A stretch of 64,000 nt of DNA from an uncultured Alphaproteobacteria bacterium (lineage in GTDB: Bacteria; Pseudomonadota; Alphaproteobacteria; Caulobacterales; Caulobacteraceae), in NCBI GenBank assembly GCA_903822175.1, contig CAIJOB010000040.1:186001-250000 (forward strand), written 5' to 3'. Below the pieces are notes generated by a model. That model did no database searches. It saw only the letters and a program-made list of their open reading frames with translations, and was not told the DNA's origin. Positions 15,470 to 25,767 of the stretch are shown here, piece after piece; position 1 is the first letter of the stretch; the number at the start of each line of letters is the position of its first letter. The translations under genes were made by a program, and so were the position numbers.

Positions 15470-16003
15470 ATGGACCTCTCCAAGATCCCCGTCGGCGTGA
15501 ACCCGCCCTATGACGTGAACGCCATCATCGAGATCCCGCAGGGCGGTGAGCCGGTGAAGTATGAGATCGACAAGGAGTCGGGCGCACTGTTCGTCGACCG
15601 CTTCCTGCACACCGCGATGTTCTACCCGGGCAACTACGGCTTTATCCCGCACACGCTGGCCGACGACGGCGACCCGATGGACATCATCGTGGTGGGCCAG
15701 ACGCCGGTCGTGCCGGGCGCGATCATCCGGGCGCGGCCGATCGGCTGCCTGATGATGACCGACGAAGCCGGCGGCGACGAAAAGGTGCTGGCGGTGCCGG
15801 TGGACGCGCTACACCCGTTCTACACCGGCGTGGACAGCTGGCGCTCGCTGCCCGGCATCCTGACCGAGCAGATCGCCCACTTCTTCCAGCACTACAAAGA
15901 CCTGGAAAAGGGCAAGTCGGTGAAGATCACGGGCTGGGCCGAGCCCGAGCAGACCGCCGACCTGATCCGTGCGGCGATCCAGCGGTACAAAGACGCCGGC
16001 TAG
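15470..16003 (+). CDS. ppa: Inorganic pyrophosphatase (family I)
   Basis: 177 residues, normal length for bacterial soluble PPase. It hydrolyses pyrophosphate to phosphate and pulls biosynthetic reactions forward in the cytoplasm. The metal-binding signature DGDPMDIIV is near residue 66-74, preceded by [15 protein letters not shown]. The C-terminal [16 protein letters not shown] block is also typical. Monocistronic; the downstream side is an intergenic repeat. Confidence 0.97.
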   Translation: MDLSKIPVGVNPPYDVNAIIEIPQGGEPVKYEIDKESGALFVDRFLHTAMFYPGNYGFIPHTLADDGDPMDIIVVGQTPVVPGAIIRARPIGCLMMTDEAGGDEKVLAVPVDALHPFYTGVDSWRSLPGILTEQIAHFFQHYKDLEKGKSVKITGWAEPEQTADLIRAAIQRYKDAG

Positions 16004-16006
16004 ATA

Positions 16007-16157
16007 GATGCTCCCCTTAGGGGGAGTTGTCCGCGAAGACGGACTGAGGGGGTTGCAGCCCACTGGTCGATCCGCTGCGGGCGGAACCCCCTCCGTCTCG
16101 GCGTTGCACGCCGAGCCACCTCCCCCTCAATCGCGCTGCGCGCTGGGGGAGGATCTT
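16007..16157. repeat. Intergenic repeat family 1, copy 1
   Basis: A composite inverted repeat: CTCCCCTTAGGGGGAG hairpin at the left, then TGTCCGCGAAGACGGACTGAGGGGG, a less conserved middle, ACCCCCTCCGTCTCGGCG, and a right part ending TGGGGGAGGAT. The same layout is found at 29693-29836 and, inverted, at 44043-44211. The right edge runs into the trmB coding region and supplies its last codons. Confidence 0.85.
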
Positions 16158-16825
16158 ATGAAATCCAGGAAAACCGGGGCGCAGTCGCCCAGGCGCTTTT
16201 CCTCGTAGCGGGTGGTGATGTGGTCGGCGGGCGGCACGCGCCAGTCGTCGGCGCGCTCGGCGGACCAGCGGAAGGCGGGGTTGCCGAGCATTCGCAACAG
16301 CGCCCAGTCCACATAGTGCGCGACGTCGCTGGCGAACCTGAGGCGCCCGCCCGGCCTCAGCAAGCGCGCGAACTCCGCGACGGTCTCGGCCTGGACGATG
16401 CGGCGCTTGTTGTGGCGGCTCTTCGGCCAGGGGTCGGGGAACAGCACGAAGATGCGGTCCAGTGAGGCGGGTGGCATCAGCGCCATCAGCTCACGCGCAT
16501 CGCCGTCGAGCACACGGACATTGGTCAGCGCCGCTTCGTCGATGTGGCGTAGCGCGCTGGCCACTCCATTCTGGAACGGCTCGGCGCCCAGGATCAGCAG
16601 TTCGGGGCGCCGCTGCGCCTGGGCGGCCATGTGCTCGCCGCCGCCGAAGCCGATCTCCAGCCAGACTTCCGCGGCATCGGGCTTCAACGATCGAGGATCG
16701 AACGGCTCGGTGGGCGGCCGCAAGGCCGGCAGCAGGGTCTCCATCAGCGCCGCCTGCCGAGGCTTGATGCTCCGGGTCTTCAGGCGGCCGTAGGAGCGCA
16801 GCGGCGGGTGGTGGGCGTCGGACAT
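16127..16825 (-). CDS. trmB: tRNA (guanine-N7)-methyltransferase
   Basis: 232 residues. Methylates G46 in the variable loop of tRNAs using SAM. The SAM-binding loop is WLEIGFGGGEHMAAQA (about residue 55). The family signature IFVLFPDPWPKSRHNKRR is near residue 130, and a conserved T-x-Y/F-E motif (TTRYEEKRL) is near the end. The last about 8 residues (SSPSAQRD) and the stop codon are encoded by the arm of the intergenic repeat that borders the gene, so the natural C-terminus was probably replaced by repeat sequence. It follows metK in the same direction, with 34 bases between them. Confidence 0.94.
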   Translation of the reverse strand: MSDAHHPPLRSYGRLKTRSIKPRQAALMETLLPALRPPTEPFDPRSLKPDAAEVWLEIGFGGGEHMAAQAQRRPELLILGAEPFQNGVASALRHIDEAALTNVRVLDGDARELMALMPPASLDRIFVLFPDPWPKSRHNKRRIVQAETVAEFARLLRPGGRLRFASDVAHYVDWALLRMLGNPAFRWSAERADDWRVPPADHITTRYEEKRLGDCAPVFLDFIRSSPSAQRD

Positions 16826-16859
16826 CGGCCGCTTCTAGCCCACCTTGCCGCAGTTGGCC

Positions 16860-18080
16860 TCAGGCCAGCTTCTTCAGTTCGTCGACCAGGTCGGGGCGTT
16901 CCCAGGAGAAGCCGCCCTCGTTGTCCGGCTGGCGGCCGAAGTGGCCGTAGGCGGCGGTGCGGGCGTAGATCGGGCGGTTCAGCTGCAGGTGCTCGCGGAT
17001 GGCGCGGGGCGTGGCGCCGCCGACCATCTCCGGCAGGACCAGTTCCAGCTTCGCCGGGTCGATCTCGCCGGTGTTGTGCAGGTCAACGTAGAAGCTGAGC
17101 GGCTGGGCGACGCCGATCGCGTAGCTGATCTGGATCGTGCACTTCTTGGCCAGGCCCGAGGCGACCACGTTCTTGGCGAGGTAGCGGCAGAGGTAGGCCG
17201 CCGAGCGGTCGACCTTGGTCGGGTCCTTGCCGGAGAAGGCGCCGCCGCCGTGCGGGGCCGCGCCGCCGTAGGTGTCGACGATGATCTTGCGGCCGGTCAG
17301 GCCCGCGTCGCCATCCGGCCCGCCGATCTCGAACCGGCCGGTCGGATTGACGTGCCACTTGGTCTTCTTGGTGATCAGGCCGGCGGGGAAGACGCCTTCC
17401 ACGTAGGGGCGAATGACGCCCTCGATGCGCTTGGGCGTGGCGATGTGCAGGCCGATGCGCTTCTTGTGCTGGGTGGAGACGACGATCTGCAGCACCTCGA
17501 CAGGCTGGCCGTCCTCATAGCGCAGGGTGACCTGGCTCTTGGCGTCGGGCTCCAGCACCGGGCATTCGCCGGAGTGACGGACCTCGGCCAGCTTCTTCAG
17601 GATGTCGTGGCTGTACTGCAGGGTGGCCGGCATTAGCGCCGGGGTCTCGTCGCAGGCGTAGCCGAACATGATGCCCTGGTCGCCGGCGCCTTCGTCCTTC
17701 TTGTCGGTGGCGTCGACGCCCTGGGCGATGTGCGCCGACTGCGGGTGCAGGTGGCAGGCGTACTTGGCGCGGTGCCAGTGGAAGCCCTTCTGCTCGTAGC
17801 CGATGTCCTTGATCGCCTGGCGGACCTTGGGCTCCAGGCCCTTCACGATCTCTTTGGTCAGCGCCTTGTTGTCGTTCTTGGAGCCGCCCGCCTTGCCGGC
17901 GCGGACTTCGCCGGCCAGCACGATGCGGTTGGTGGTCACCAGGGTCTCGCAGGCGACGCGCGCCTCCGGGTCCACGCTCAGGAAGGCGTCGACGACGGTG
18001 TCAGAGATACGGTCGGCGACCTTGTCGGGATGGCCCTCGGACACGCTTTCCGAGGTGAAGATGTAGCTGGAACGGCTCAA
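16860..18080 (-). CDS. metK: S-adenosylmethionine synthetase
   Basis: 406 residues from the TTG at 18080, which has GGGAG upstream (a longer frame opens at 18134 without such a site). It makes SAM from methionine and ATP. The order of motifs is normal: [18 protein letters not shown] at the N-terminus, [16 protein letters not shown] near residue 120, the glycine-rich [20 protein letters not shown] near residue 270. An insert rich in Lys ([15 protein letters not shown]) is typical of the alphaproteobacterial form. A 16-bp palindromic operator lies 70 bases upstream. Confidence 0.97.
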   Translation of the reverse strand: MSRSSYIFTSESVSEGHPDKVADRISDTVVDAFLSVDPEARVACETLVTTNRIVLAGEVRAGKAGGSKNDNKALTKEIVKGLEPKVRQAIKDIGYEQKGFHWHRAKYACHLHPQSAHIAQGVDATDKKDEGAGDQGIMFGYACDETPALMPATLQYSHDILKKLAEVRHSGECPVLEPDAKSQVTLRYEDGQPVEVLQIVVSTQHKKRIGLHIATPKRIEGVIRPYVEGVFPAGLITKKTKWHVNPTGRFEIGGPDGDAGLTGRKIIVDTYGGAAPHGGGAFSGKDPTKVDRSAAYLCRYLAKNVVASGLAKKCTIQISYAIGVAQPLSFYVDLHNTGEIDPAKLELVLPEMVGGATPRAIREHLQLNRPIYARTAAYGHFGRQPDNEGGFSWERPDLVDELKKLA

Positions 18081-18149
18081 GGGTCTGGCTCCCGGAGGTA
18101 GCGGCGCGCGCGATCTCGTCGGCGCCGGCGGCAAATAGGCGGCGAACCT

Positions 18150-18165
18150 ATAAAGATATCTTTAT
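18150..18165. promoter_or_regulatory. Perfect 16-bp palindrome upstream of metK (SahR-like operator)
   Basis: ATAAAGATATCTTTAT is perfectly symmetric and lies 70 bases ahead of the metK start in an otherwise GC-rich gap. It resembles operators attributed to the ArsR-family regulator SahR of the SAM/SAH cycle; that match is from memory and is inference. A second hairpin, TGGCGCCC-AAGG-GGGCGCCA at 18184-18203, lies between it and the upstream xre gene and may end that transcript, though it has no T run. Confidence 0.6.
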
Positions 18166-18247
18166 GTCCCGCCAAGCGCACATTGGCGCCCAAGGGGGCG
18201 CCACGGGCTAAGTACGGACTAGCACTGGATAAGGATTGACCCGACGG

Positions 18248-18682
18248 TCAGATTTCGCCGGCGTCCGGCTCGCCGGCCATTGCGCGGACTAGGTCGAGGA
18301 TCTTGCGGCGCACCCGGCCCTTGGCGATCTTCGGGAAGACGCTGGCGAGCTCGATGCCTTCCGGCGTCAGCAGGAAGTCCTGCAGGGTCTCGCGGGGGAT
18401 GTTGGCGCCCGGCGCTTCGGTGGTGTCGCCCAGGCCTTCGTAGAAGTAGCCGATGTTGGTCGACAGCGCCCGGGCCATCTCCCAGAGCTTCGAGGCGCTC
18501 ACCCGGTTGGCGGCGCGCTCGTATTTCTGCACCTGCTGGAAGGTCAGGCCGATGGCCTCAGCCAGGCGTTCCTGGCTGATCCCCAACTCCTTGCGGCGCA
18601 TCCTTATTCGCAGCCCGACGTGGCGATCTATGGGATTGGGGCCCGCTTCGGGCTCGTCCGGCTTGTCCAAAATAGCTCCCAT
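18248..18682 (-). CDS. Xre-family helix-turn-helix regulator
   Basis: 144 residues. The Cro/C1-type HTH lies at about residues 22-78 ([20 protein letters not shown], then [20 protein letters not shown]). The C-terminal tail ([20 protein letters not shown]) is typical of the small alphaproteobacterial regulators found next to metK. It has 43 bases to the lnt stop upstream and is followed by the metK operator. A role in controlling metK or envelope genes is possible but not shown. Confidence 0.88.
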   Translation of the reverse strand: MGAILDKPDEPEAGPNPIDRHVGLRIRMRRKELGISQERLAEAIGLTFQQVQKYERAANRVSASKLWEMARALSTNIGYFYEGLGDTTEAPGANIPRETLQDFLLTPEGIELASVFPKIAKGRVRRKILDLVRAMAGEPDAGEI

Positions 18683-18725
18683 CTAAACGGCGCCGGACAA
18701 GCACAGCGCCGGACGTGAACGCGGT

Positions 18726-20312
18726 TTACGCGCCGCCCTGAACTGGCGGTCGGCGAACACGATAGGCCAGCGCGATCAAGCCAGACAATAGCAGCACTCC
18801 CCAGAATGGGAGGTCACCAATCCGTGAAAACACTGTCTTTTCAATGGCCGGTGGCAAGGGTGCGTCAATAACTCCCAGCCGTCCAAGGCCCAGGCGCGCG
18901 CTCGGAACGATGCGCCCATAGGCGTCGATCACCGCTGAGACGCCGGTCGGTGTGGCGCGCACGATGGGCAGGCCTTCCTCGATGGCGCGGTAGCTGGCGA
19001 TGTTCAGATGCTGCAGCGGACCCGAGCCGTTCCCGAACCAGGCGTCGTTGGAAACGTTGAGAATCCAGGCCGGCCGCAGCCCCGCCCGCGCCGCACCGGC
19101 CCGCGTCACGCCGGGGAACAGGGCCTCGTAGCAGATCAGCACCTGCACCGCCGGCACGCCCCAGGGCGCGATGGGCTGCGACGGCGGCCCGGCGGTGAAG
19201 TCGTCGGGCATGTGGACGAGGCTGCGGAAGCCGACCTTGGAGGCCAGGTCGCCGGCCGGCATATATTCGCCAAACGGCACTAGGTGATGCTTGTCGTAGA
19301 CGCCGGTGACCCGCAGCGCCTGCGCCTCGCGCCTGAAAGCCACCAGGGTGTTGAAGTAGCGGGCATTGCCGCCCGGACCGGCTTCCGCGCGATTGGCGCC
19401 CATCAGCAGGGTCTGGCCGGGCGCGAGCGCATCGCGCAAGGCTCCGGCATAGGGCGACCCCGGCGCGACCAGCTCGTCGATCACCGCCGGCAGGGCGCCC
19501 TCCGGCCAGATGACGATGGCCGGCTGGACCGCGGCCTGGCGCGTGGTGAGCTGCGCGTAGGTGTCGAAGACCATGCGCAGGTTCTCGGGCTTCCACTTGT
19601 TCTTCTGGTCGATATTGGCCTGGACCACGCGGATCACCGGCGCGCCGGGGGCCGGCTTCACCGCCGTATCGAGCCGCCAGGCGCCGTAGCCGTAGAGTCC
19701 AGCCAGGGCGGCGAGCGCCACGGCCAGGGTCGCGATCCTTGTCCGCGTCCGGCCCTTGTCGGCCAGCACCGCCGGCGCGGCGGCGATCGCCACAGTCAGC
19801 CAGGTCAGGCCGTAGGCGCCGATCAGCGAGGCGGCCTGCGACGGCGCGGTCCCGGCCTCCCAGGTCTCGCCGGGCAGGTCCCAGGGAAAGCCCGAGAACA
19901 CATGGCCGCGCAGCCACTCGAAGCCCGACAGGCAGCCGGCGAACACCAGGACCCGCGCCGGCCCCGGGACCTTGAGCGCCCGATAGAGTAGCGACGCCAG
20001 GCCCCAGAACAGCGCCAGACCGCCGGCCATCAGCACCAGCGCGAAGGGGGCCATCCAGCCCTGCTCCTTGGCGTCGACCATGAACGGCTCGGTGATCCAC
20101 CAGACGCTGACCGAGAAATAACCAACCCCGGCCAGCCAGCCGCGGAAGAAGGCCTGGCGCAGGGGGCGCGGTCCCTCGGCGTCGATCAGCGCCAGCAGCA
20201 GGGCATAGCCCAACAGCCCGAAAATGAACCCGAACGGCGGATGGCCTAAGCCCGCGGCCAGCCCGGCGAGGAGCGTCAGGGCGCGCGCGGGCCAGCCCTT
20301 GGACCAGGTCAT
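18726..20312 (-). CDS. lnt: Apolipoprotein N-acyltransferase
   Basis: 528 residues from the ATG at 20312, seven bases after the corC stop; a start at 20351 would overlap corC. Lnt adds the third acyl chain to lipoproteins in the inner membrane. The N-terminal half holds about six membrane helices. The C-terminal half is a nitrilase-type periplasmic domain with the catalytic triad: Glu in WPEGALPA (about 269), Lys in YDKHHLVPFGEYMP (about 341) and Cys in VLICYEALFPG (about 391). A last helix precedes the end. Part of the ybeZ-ybeY-corC-lnt operon. Confidence 0.96.
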   Translation of the reverse strand: MTWSKGWPARALTLLAGLAAGLGHPPFGFIFGLLGYALLLALIDAEGPRPLRQAFFRGWLAGVGYFSVSVWWITEPFMVDAKEQGWMAPFALVLMAGGLALFWGLASLLYRALKVPGPARVLVFAGCLSGFEWLRGHVFSGFPWDLPGETWEAGTAPSQAASLIGAYGLTWLTVAIAAAPAVLADKGRTRTRIATLAVALAALAGLYGYGAWRLDTAVKPAPGAPVIRVVQANIDQKNKWKPENLRMVFDTYAQLTTRQAAVQPAIVIWPEGALPAVIDELVAPGSPYAGALRDALAPGQTLLMGANRAEAGPGGNARYFNTLVAFRREAQALRVTGVYDKHHLVPFGEYMPAGDLASKVGFRSLVHMPDDFTAGPPSQPIAPWGVPAVQVLICYEALFPGVTRAGAARAGLRPAWILNVSNDAWFGNGSGPLQHLNIASYRAIEEGLPIVRATPTGVSAVIDAYGRIVPSARLGLGRLGVIDAPLPPAIEKTVFSRIGDLPFWGVLLLSGLIALAYRVRRPPVQGGA

Positions 20313-20319
20313 GGGAAGC

Positions 20320-21249
20320 TCAGTCTTGCGCTGGCGCGGGCGGGGCGACACGGCGCACGCGCAGGCGTTTCACCCGGCGCGGGTCGGCGCTCATCACCTC
20401 GATGGCGAAGCCGCCGGGATGGTCGACGATCTCGCGGCGCTGCGGCACGCGGCCGGCGAGCGCATTGACCAGTCCGGCCACGGTGTCGATTTCCTCGTCG
20501 AGGTCGGGCGGCGCCAGGTCGACGCCTTCGCCGAGCGCCGTCTCCAGGTCGGCCAGCGGGGTGCGGCCATCGACGACCCAGCCCGCGCCGTCCTGCTCGA
20601 TGGGCGCGTGGCCGTCGTCGTCGGCGTCGTCATGCTCGTCAGAGATCTCGCCGACCAGGGTCTCCAGCAGGTCCTCCAGCGTCACCAGCCCGTCGGTGCC
20701 GCCGAACTCGTCGATGACCAGGGCCATGTGGGTCTGCTGGCCGCGCATCTGGCCCAGCAACTCGGACGCCCGCATCGAGGCCGGCACATAGAGCACCGGG
20801 CGCACCAGGTTGTGGCGGCCCGACAGCACCTTATCGGTCGGCCTGGGCTTGGCGCCCTTGCGCGCCAAGAGCTTGAAGACGTCCTTCACGTGGACCACGC
20901 CCACCGGCTCGTCGAGGGTCTCGCGATAGACCGGCATGCGGCTGTGCTCGGCCTCCACGAAGCGGGCGGTGAGCTCGACGAAGGAGCAGCTGCGGTCGAT
21001 GGCCACGATGTCGGCGCGCGGCTGCATCACGTCGTCGACGCGCAGGTCCTGGAAGGCGCGGGCCTGGCTGACCAGCTCGCCAGTGGCCGCGGTCGGCGGC
21101 TCGGGCGCCGCGTCCTCGTCCTGGGCCGGCTTCTTGCTGCGGAAGCGGTCGAACAGGTGCAGGACGCCGCGATTTTTGCTCGCGCCAGCATTCCCATGCG
21201 AATCCGCGGGCGCGCCAGGTCGCTCAGCCGATGGGTCGGGGTCTGCCAT
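20320..21249 (-). CDS. corC: CorC/HlyC-type CBS-domain protein
   Basis: 309 residues from the ATG at 21249 (MADPDPS), which has GAGGGAGAG just upstream; the longer start at 21270 has none. It overlaps the end of ybeY by 26 bases. Two CBS domains cover about residues 60-185 (DVMQPRADIVAIDRS; VYRETLDEPVGVVHVKDVF; FGGTDGLVTLEDLLETLVGE). A CorC_HlyC transporter-associated domain ends the protein. The family takes part in divalent-cation homeostasis and lies with ybeY and lnt in most proteobacteria. No membrane segment, so it is probably cytoplasmic or peripheral. Confidence 0.92.
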   Translation of the reverse strand: MADPDPSAERPGAPADSHGNAGASKNRGVLHLFDRFRSKKPAQDEDAAPEPPTAATGELVSQARAFQDLRVDDVMQPRADIVAIDRSCSFVELTARFVEAEHSRMPVYRETLDEPVGVVHVKDVFKLLARKGAKPRPTDKVLSGRHNLVRPVLYVPASMRASELLGQMRGQQTHMALVIDEFGGTDGLVTLEDLLETLVGEISDEHDDADDDGHAPIEQDGAGWVVDGRTPLADLETALGEGVDLAPPDLDEEIDTVAGLVNALAGRVPQRREIVDHPGGFAIEVMSADPRRVKRLRVRRVAPPAPAQD

Positions 21250-21706
21250 TCTCTCCCTCACCGGCTGCATAGGGATCGGGAATCCCTAAGCCGGCCAGCA
21301 CCGCGCGTTCCAGGCCTTCCATCTCGTCGGCCTGCACGTCGGTCTCGTGGTCATATCCTAGAAGGTGGAAGACCCCATGCGCCACCAGATGCTGCAGATG
21401 GTTTTTCAGCGGCTTGCCCTGTTCGGCGGCTTCCCGGGCGCAGACGCCGTAGGCCAGCGCCACATCGCCCAGGAACCGCTCGGGGTTCTGCGGGGCCGGG
21501 AAGGACAGCACATTGGTCGGCTTGTCCTGCTGCCGGAACCGGCGGTTGAGGTCGCGGATCGCCTGGTCGTCGGTCAGCAGGAAGCTCACGCCTTCGCCTA
21601 CCGCGCCCTCGGAGGCCAGCGTCGCCTCGGCGGCGGCGAGCACCAGGGCCTCGGCGTCGGCGAGCGCGTCGGTCCAGGCCGTCGCTTCGGTCTCTATGTC
21701 GATCAC
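21224..21706 (-). CDS. ybeY: Endoribonuclease YbeY (16S rRNA maturation)
   Basis: 160 residues from the GTG at 21706, which overlaps the phoH stop in the pattern GTGA; the open frame extends much further upstream but that part is antisense-like noise inside phoH. The zinc motif H-x3-H-x5-H is complete in LVAHGVFHLLGYDHET (about residues 108-121). Other family blocks are LNRRFRQQDKPTNVLSFP and FLGDVALAYGV. YbeY processes the 3' end of 16S rRNA and takes part in ribosome quality control. Translationally coupled to phoH. Confidence 0.95.
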   Translation of the reverse strand: MIDIETEATAWTDALADAEALVLAAAEATLASEGAVGEGVSFLLTDDQAIRDLNRRFRQQDKPTNVLSFPAPQNPERFLGDVALAYGVCAREAAEQGKPLKNHLQHLVAHGVFHLLGYDHETDVQADEMEGLERAVLAGLGIPDPYAAGEGENGRPRPIG

Positions 21707-22676
21707 GTGGCGCGCCCAGGCTGGGTTTTGGCGGCATCGGCGTCGTAGGCGCGGACAATGCGCTCCACCAGCGGATGGCGGACCACATCCTCGGCGGTGA
21801 AGCGGGTGACGCCGATGCCCTTGACGCCTTCCAGCAGGCCCACGGCGTGCGCCAGGCCGCTGTCGCGCAGATTGACCAGGTCGATCTGGGTCGGGTCGCC
21901 GGTCACCACCATGCGCGCGCCCTCGCCCAGCCGGGTCAGCACCATCTTCATCTGCAGGCGCGTGGCGTTCTGCGCCTCGTCGACGATGACGAAGGCGCGG
22001 GAGAGCGTGCGGCCCCGCAGGAAGGCTATGGGCGCGACCTCGATCTCGCCCTTCTCGCGGCGGCGGCGCAGCTGTTCGGCGCCCAGGATGTCGGTCAGCG
22101 CCTCCCAGACCGGCGCCATGTACGGATCGACCTTCTCGGTCAGGTCGCCCGGGAGAAACCCCAGACGCTCGCCGGCCTCGACCGCCGGGCGCGAGACAAT
22201 CAGCCGGTCGACCTCGCCGCGCAGCAACAGGCCCGCGCCGTGCGCCACGGCCAGGAAGGTCTTGCCAGTGCCCGCTGGACCGACGCCGAACACCAGCTCG
22301 CACTTGCCGAGCGCAGCCAGATATTCCGCCTGGGTCTTGGTCTTCGGCGCGACCTGACCGCGCTTGCCGATCGGCAAGGCGCCCATGCCTAAGCCTGGGG
22401 ACCCAGCGCCCGTGCCGCCCGTGCGCGCGTTGCCGATGGCCACGCGGACGTCGGCCTCGGCGATATCGAGGCCCTGGTCGGCGCGCTCGGCGATGGCCTG
22501 AACGGCCTTCTTGGCCTGGGCGCGGCCCTTGGAGTCGCCGGTCAGCGAGACCCCGCCGCCGGGCGTCTCCACCAGCACGTCGAAGGCGTCCTCGATCAGG
22601 GCGGCGTGGCGCGAATGGGCGCCGGCCACCGCGCGGGAGGCCGCGTCGGAAAGGGTGATGAATTCGGGGGCGCGGC

Positions 22677-22680
<4 letters not shown>
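21703..22680 (-). CDS. ybeZ: PhoH-like ATPase (YbeZ)
   Basis: 325 residues. The Walker A loop is [17 protein letters not shown] near residue 135 and the Walker B region is [13 protein letters not shown] near 225, both typical of the PhoH family. The N-terminal about 75 residues form a small KH-like domain. YbeZ works with YbeY on rRNA. Overlaps miaB (4 bases) upstream and ybeY (GTGA) downstream, so all are translated from one mRNA. Confidence 0.95.
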
Positions 22681-24032
<1,352 letters not shown>

Positions 24033-24069
24033 GGGTTGGGTTATGGGGTTCGAGGGGGAGCGGCGCAAG

Positions 24070-24215
24070 TTCCCCTCCCCGTGCCGGGGAGGGACAGGCC
24101 GCGCCAGCGGCCAGGGTGGGGAAGTGTGGGCCGGAGTGCTGAGTCAGCGCTTGAACGCGGCCTCCCCACCCGTCTCGCTGCGCTCGCCACCCTCCCCAAA
24201 GGGAAGGGGAACGCG
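24070..24215. repeat. Intergenic repeat family 2, copy 1
   Basis: Layout: CCCCTCCCC-rich hairpin, then GCCAGGGTGGGGAAG, a middle with GAGTGCTGAGTCAGCGCTTG, CCTCCCCACCCGTCTCGCTG, and a closing CACCCTCCCCAAAGGGAAGGGG hairpin (written here in parts). Related copies are at 48844-48991 and 58018-58167. It fills most of the 184-base gap between fur and miaB, which otherwise read as one transcription direction. Confidence 0.82.
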
Positions 24216-24216
24216 C

Positions 24217-24630
24217 TCATTTGTCCTCGATCGGCATCCCGTAGAGCTCCAGCCGGTGATCCACCAGCCGGTAGCCGAGTTTCCTCGCAATCGCTTCCTG
24301 CAGGGCCTCGATCTCGGCGTCCATGAACTCCACCACCTTGCCGGTCTTCATGTCGATCAGGTGGTCGTGGTGCTGGTCAGGGTGTTCCTCGTAGCGGGAG
24401 CGGCCGTCGCGGAAGTCGTGGCGGGTGATGATCCCGGCCTCGTCGAACAGGCGCACGGTCCGATAGACCGTGGCGATGGAGATGTGCGGATCGACCGCAT
24501 GCGCCCGGCGGTGCAGTTCCTCGACGTCGGGATGGTCGTGCGCGTCCGACAGCACGCGGGCGATCACCCGGCGCTGCTCAGTCATGCGCATGCCCTTTTC
24601 GATGCAGAGCTTCTCGATGCGGTCCGACAC
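24217..24630 (-). CDS. fur: Ferric uptake regulator Fur
   Basis: 137 residues from the GTG at 24630, which has GGGAGAGGG 5-7 bases upstream; the frame opens at 24654 without a better site. Winged-helix N-terminal domain with IEKGMRMTEQRRVIARVLSD and the recognition helix ISIATVYRTVRLFDEAGII. The metal-binding dimerisation domain carries EEHPDQHHDHLIDMKTGKVV. It lacks the C-terminal cysteine pairs of zinc-structured Fur proteins (only one Cys overall), as in several alphaproteobacterial Fur. Follows rimI by 31 bases. A Fur-box-like site at 4008 is a possible target. Confidence 0.93.
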   Translation of the reverse strand: MSDRIEKLCIEKGMRMTEQRRVIARVLSDAHDHPDVEELHRRAHAVDPHISIATVYRTVRLFDEAGIITRHDFRDGRSRYEEHPDQHHDHLIDMKTGKVVEFMDAEIEALQEAIARKLGYRLVDHRLELYGMPIEDK

Positions 24631-24661
24631 CGGCCCTCTCCCATTCCCCAACAAGATAGGT

Positions 24662-25120
24662 CTAAGCGGACCCGCCGTTAAGGTCGAGACGCATCACCAG
24701 GGCGTCGGTGAAACCGGCGGGACCGCGGTCGTAGTAGGACTTGCGCAGGCCGGTCTTGCGGAAGCCGAGCGCCGCGTAGAGGGCGATGGCGCCTTCATTG
24801 TCCACCGCGACCTCCAGGAAGGCCTCAACCGCGCCGATTTCGCGCGCTTCGGCCAAACCCGCGCGCATCAGGGCCTGAGCGACGCCCCGGCGGCGCGCGG
24901 CCGGCGTGACCCCCACCGTCAGCACCTCAACCTCGCCGGCGGCGACGCGGCAGAGGATGACACCGGCCGGCTGGGCGTCCTTGGCGAGGAAGCCATAGAT
25001 GCCCTCGCCCTCCAGCAGGTCCTCGAACTCGTCCTCCCGCCAGGCTTTGGCGGCGAAGGCCTGGGCGTGGGCCGCGGCCATGTCGGCGCATTCCGCCGCG
25101 GAGGCGCGGGTGAGCTTCAT
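24662..25120 (-). CDS. rimI: Ribosomal protein S18-alanine N-acetyltransferase
   Basis: 152 residues, GNAT fold. Acetyl-CoA-binding motif VTPAARRRGVAQALM (about residue 75-89) and the late block NEGAIALYAALGFRKTGLRKSYY are typical of RimI. The first four bases overlap the tsaB stop, and the pair tsaB-rimI is a standard arrangement linking tRNA t6A synthesis with S18 acetylation. The assignment as RimI rather than another GNAT rests on this context and on the motif pattern. Confidence 0.9.
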   Translation of the reverse strand: MKLTRASAAECADMAAAHAQAFAAKAWREDEFEDLLEGEGIYGFLAKDAQPAGVILCRVAAGEVEVLTVGVTPAARRRGVAQALMRAGLAEAREIGAVEAFLEVAVDNEGAIALYAALGFRKTGLRKSYYDRGPAGFTDALVMRLDLNGGSA

Positions 25121-25758
25121 CCGAGCGCCGAGGCGGGCAGCTTGGCGTCGGGCGCGCGCAGGTAGAGGGGTTTCAGTGGCCCAGGCGTGCGCGTCGCGGC
25201 CAGCCGCGCCACGTGGCGCGCGTCGGCGCCTTCCGCGGCGATCACGGCGGCGGACGGGGCAAAATCAGCCAGCAGGGGAGCGCCGGAACCGACGAGGGTG
25301 AAGGGCCGGCCTTGCGACAGTTCGGCCAGACGCGCGGCGGCGACCTCGGCGGTCAGGGCGTCCGGCGCCATCAGGGCGCGCCCGTCCTCGAAGGCCTGCA
25401 GGTAGAGCTGACCCCGCCGCGCGTCGATGGCCGGGAAGACCAGGCCGGCGCCCTCGGCGGCCAGCGCCTCCAGCGTACCGATCCCGACGGCGGGCTTGCC
25501 GAGCGCGAAGCTGAGGCCCTTGGCGAAGGCGATGCCGACCCGCAGCCCGGTGAACGATCCCGGCCCGACGGTGACCGCGATGCGGTCAAGGCGGCCGAAG
25601 GCGAGGCCTGCCTGCGCCATCACGTCGCGCGCCATGGGTGCGAGCCGCTCCTGATGGCCGCGCGCCATGACCTCGCGGGCCGACGCGACCACGCGCCCGC
25701 CGTCGAGGACGGCGACCGAGCAGCTTGAGAGGCAGGTATCCAGGCCGAGGACGATCAC
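25117..25758 (-). CDS. tsaB: tRNA threonylcarbamoyladenosine biosynthesis protein TsaB
   Basis: 213 residues of the ASKHA fold. TsaB is the dimerisation partner of TsaD in making t6A37 on ANN-decoding tRNAs. Typical blocks are MIVLGLDTCLSSCSVAVLDG at the start, HQERLAPMARDVMAQAG, and VTVGPGSFTGLRVGIAFAKG near residue 65. The C-terminal part is shorter and less conserved, as usual. Coupled to rimI by a 4-base overlap; nine bases after the NifU-like gene. Confidence 0.94.
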   Translation of the reverse strand: MIVLGLDTCLSSCSVAVLDGGRVVASAREVMARGHQERLAPMARDVMAQAGLAFGRLDRIAVTVGPGSFTGLRVGIAFAKGLSFALGKPAVGIGTLEALAAEGAGLVFPAIDARRGQLYLQAFEDGRALMAPDALTAEVAAARLAELSQGRPFTLVGSGAPLLADFAPSAAVIAAEGADARHVARLAATRTPGPLKPLYLRAPDAKLPASALG

Positions 25759-25767
25759 CCGCTCGTT

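Noticed and set aside
15194..15652. 152-codon minus-strand frame between ppa and the PEP-CTERM gene
   Set aside because: It covers the ppa 5' region in antisense and the AT-rich promoter island; no motif and no ribosome site.
18081..18247. SAM or SAH riboswitch upstream of metK
   Set aside because: The gap holds a palindromic operator and a simple hairpin, but no arrangement I could match to a SAM-I, SAM-II or SAH riboswitch core.
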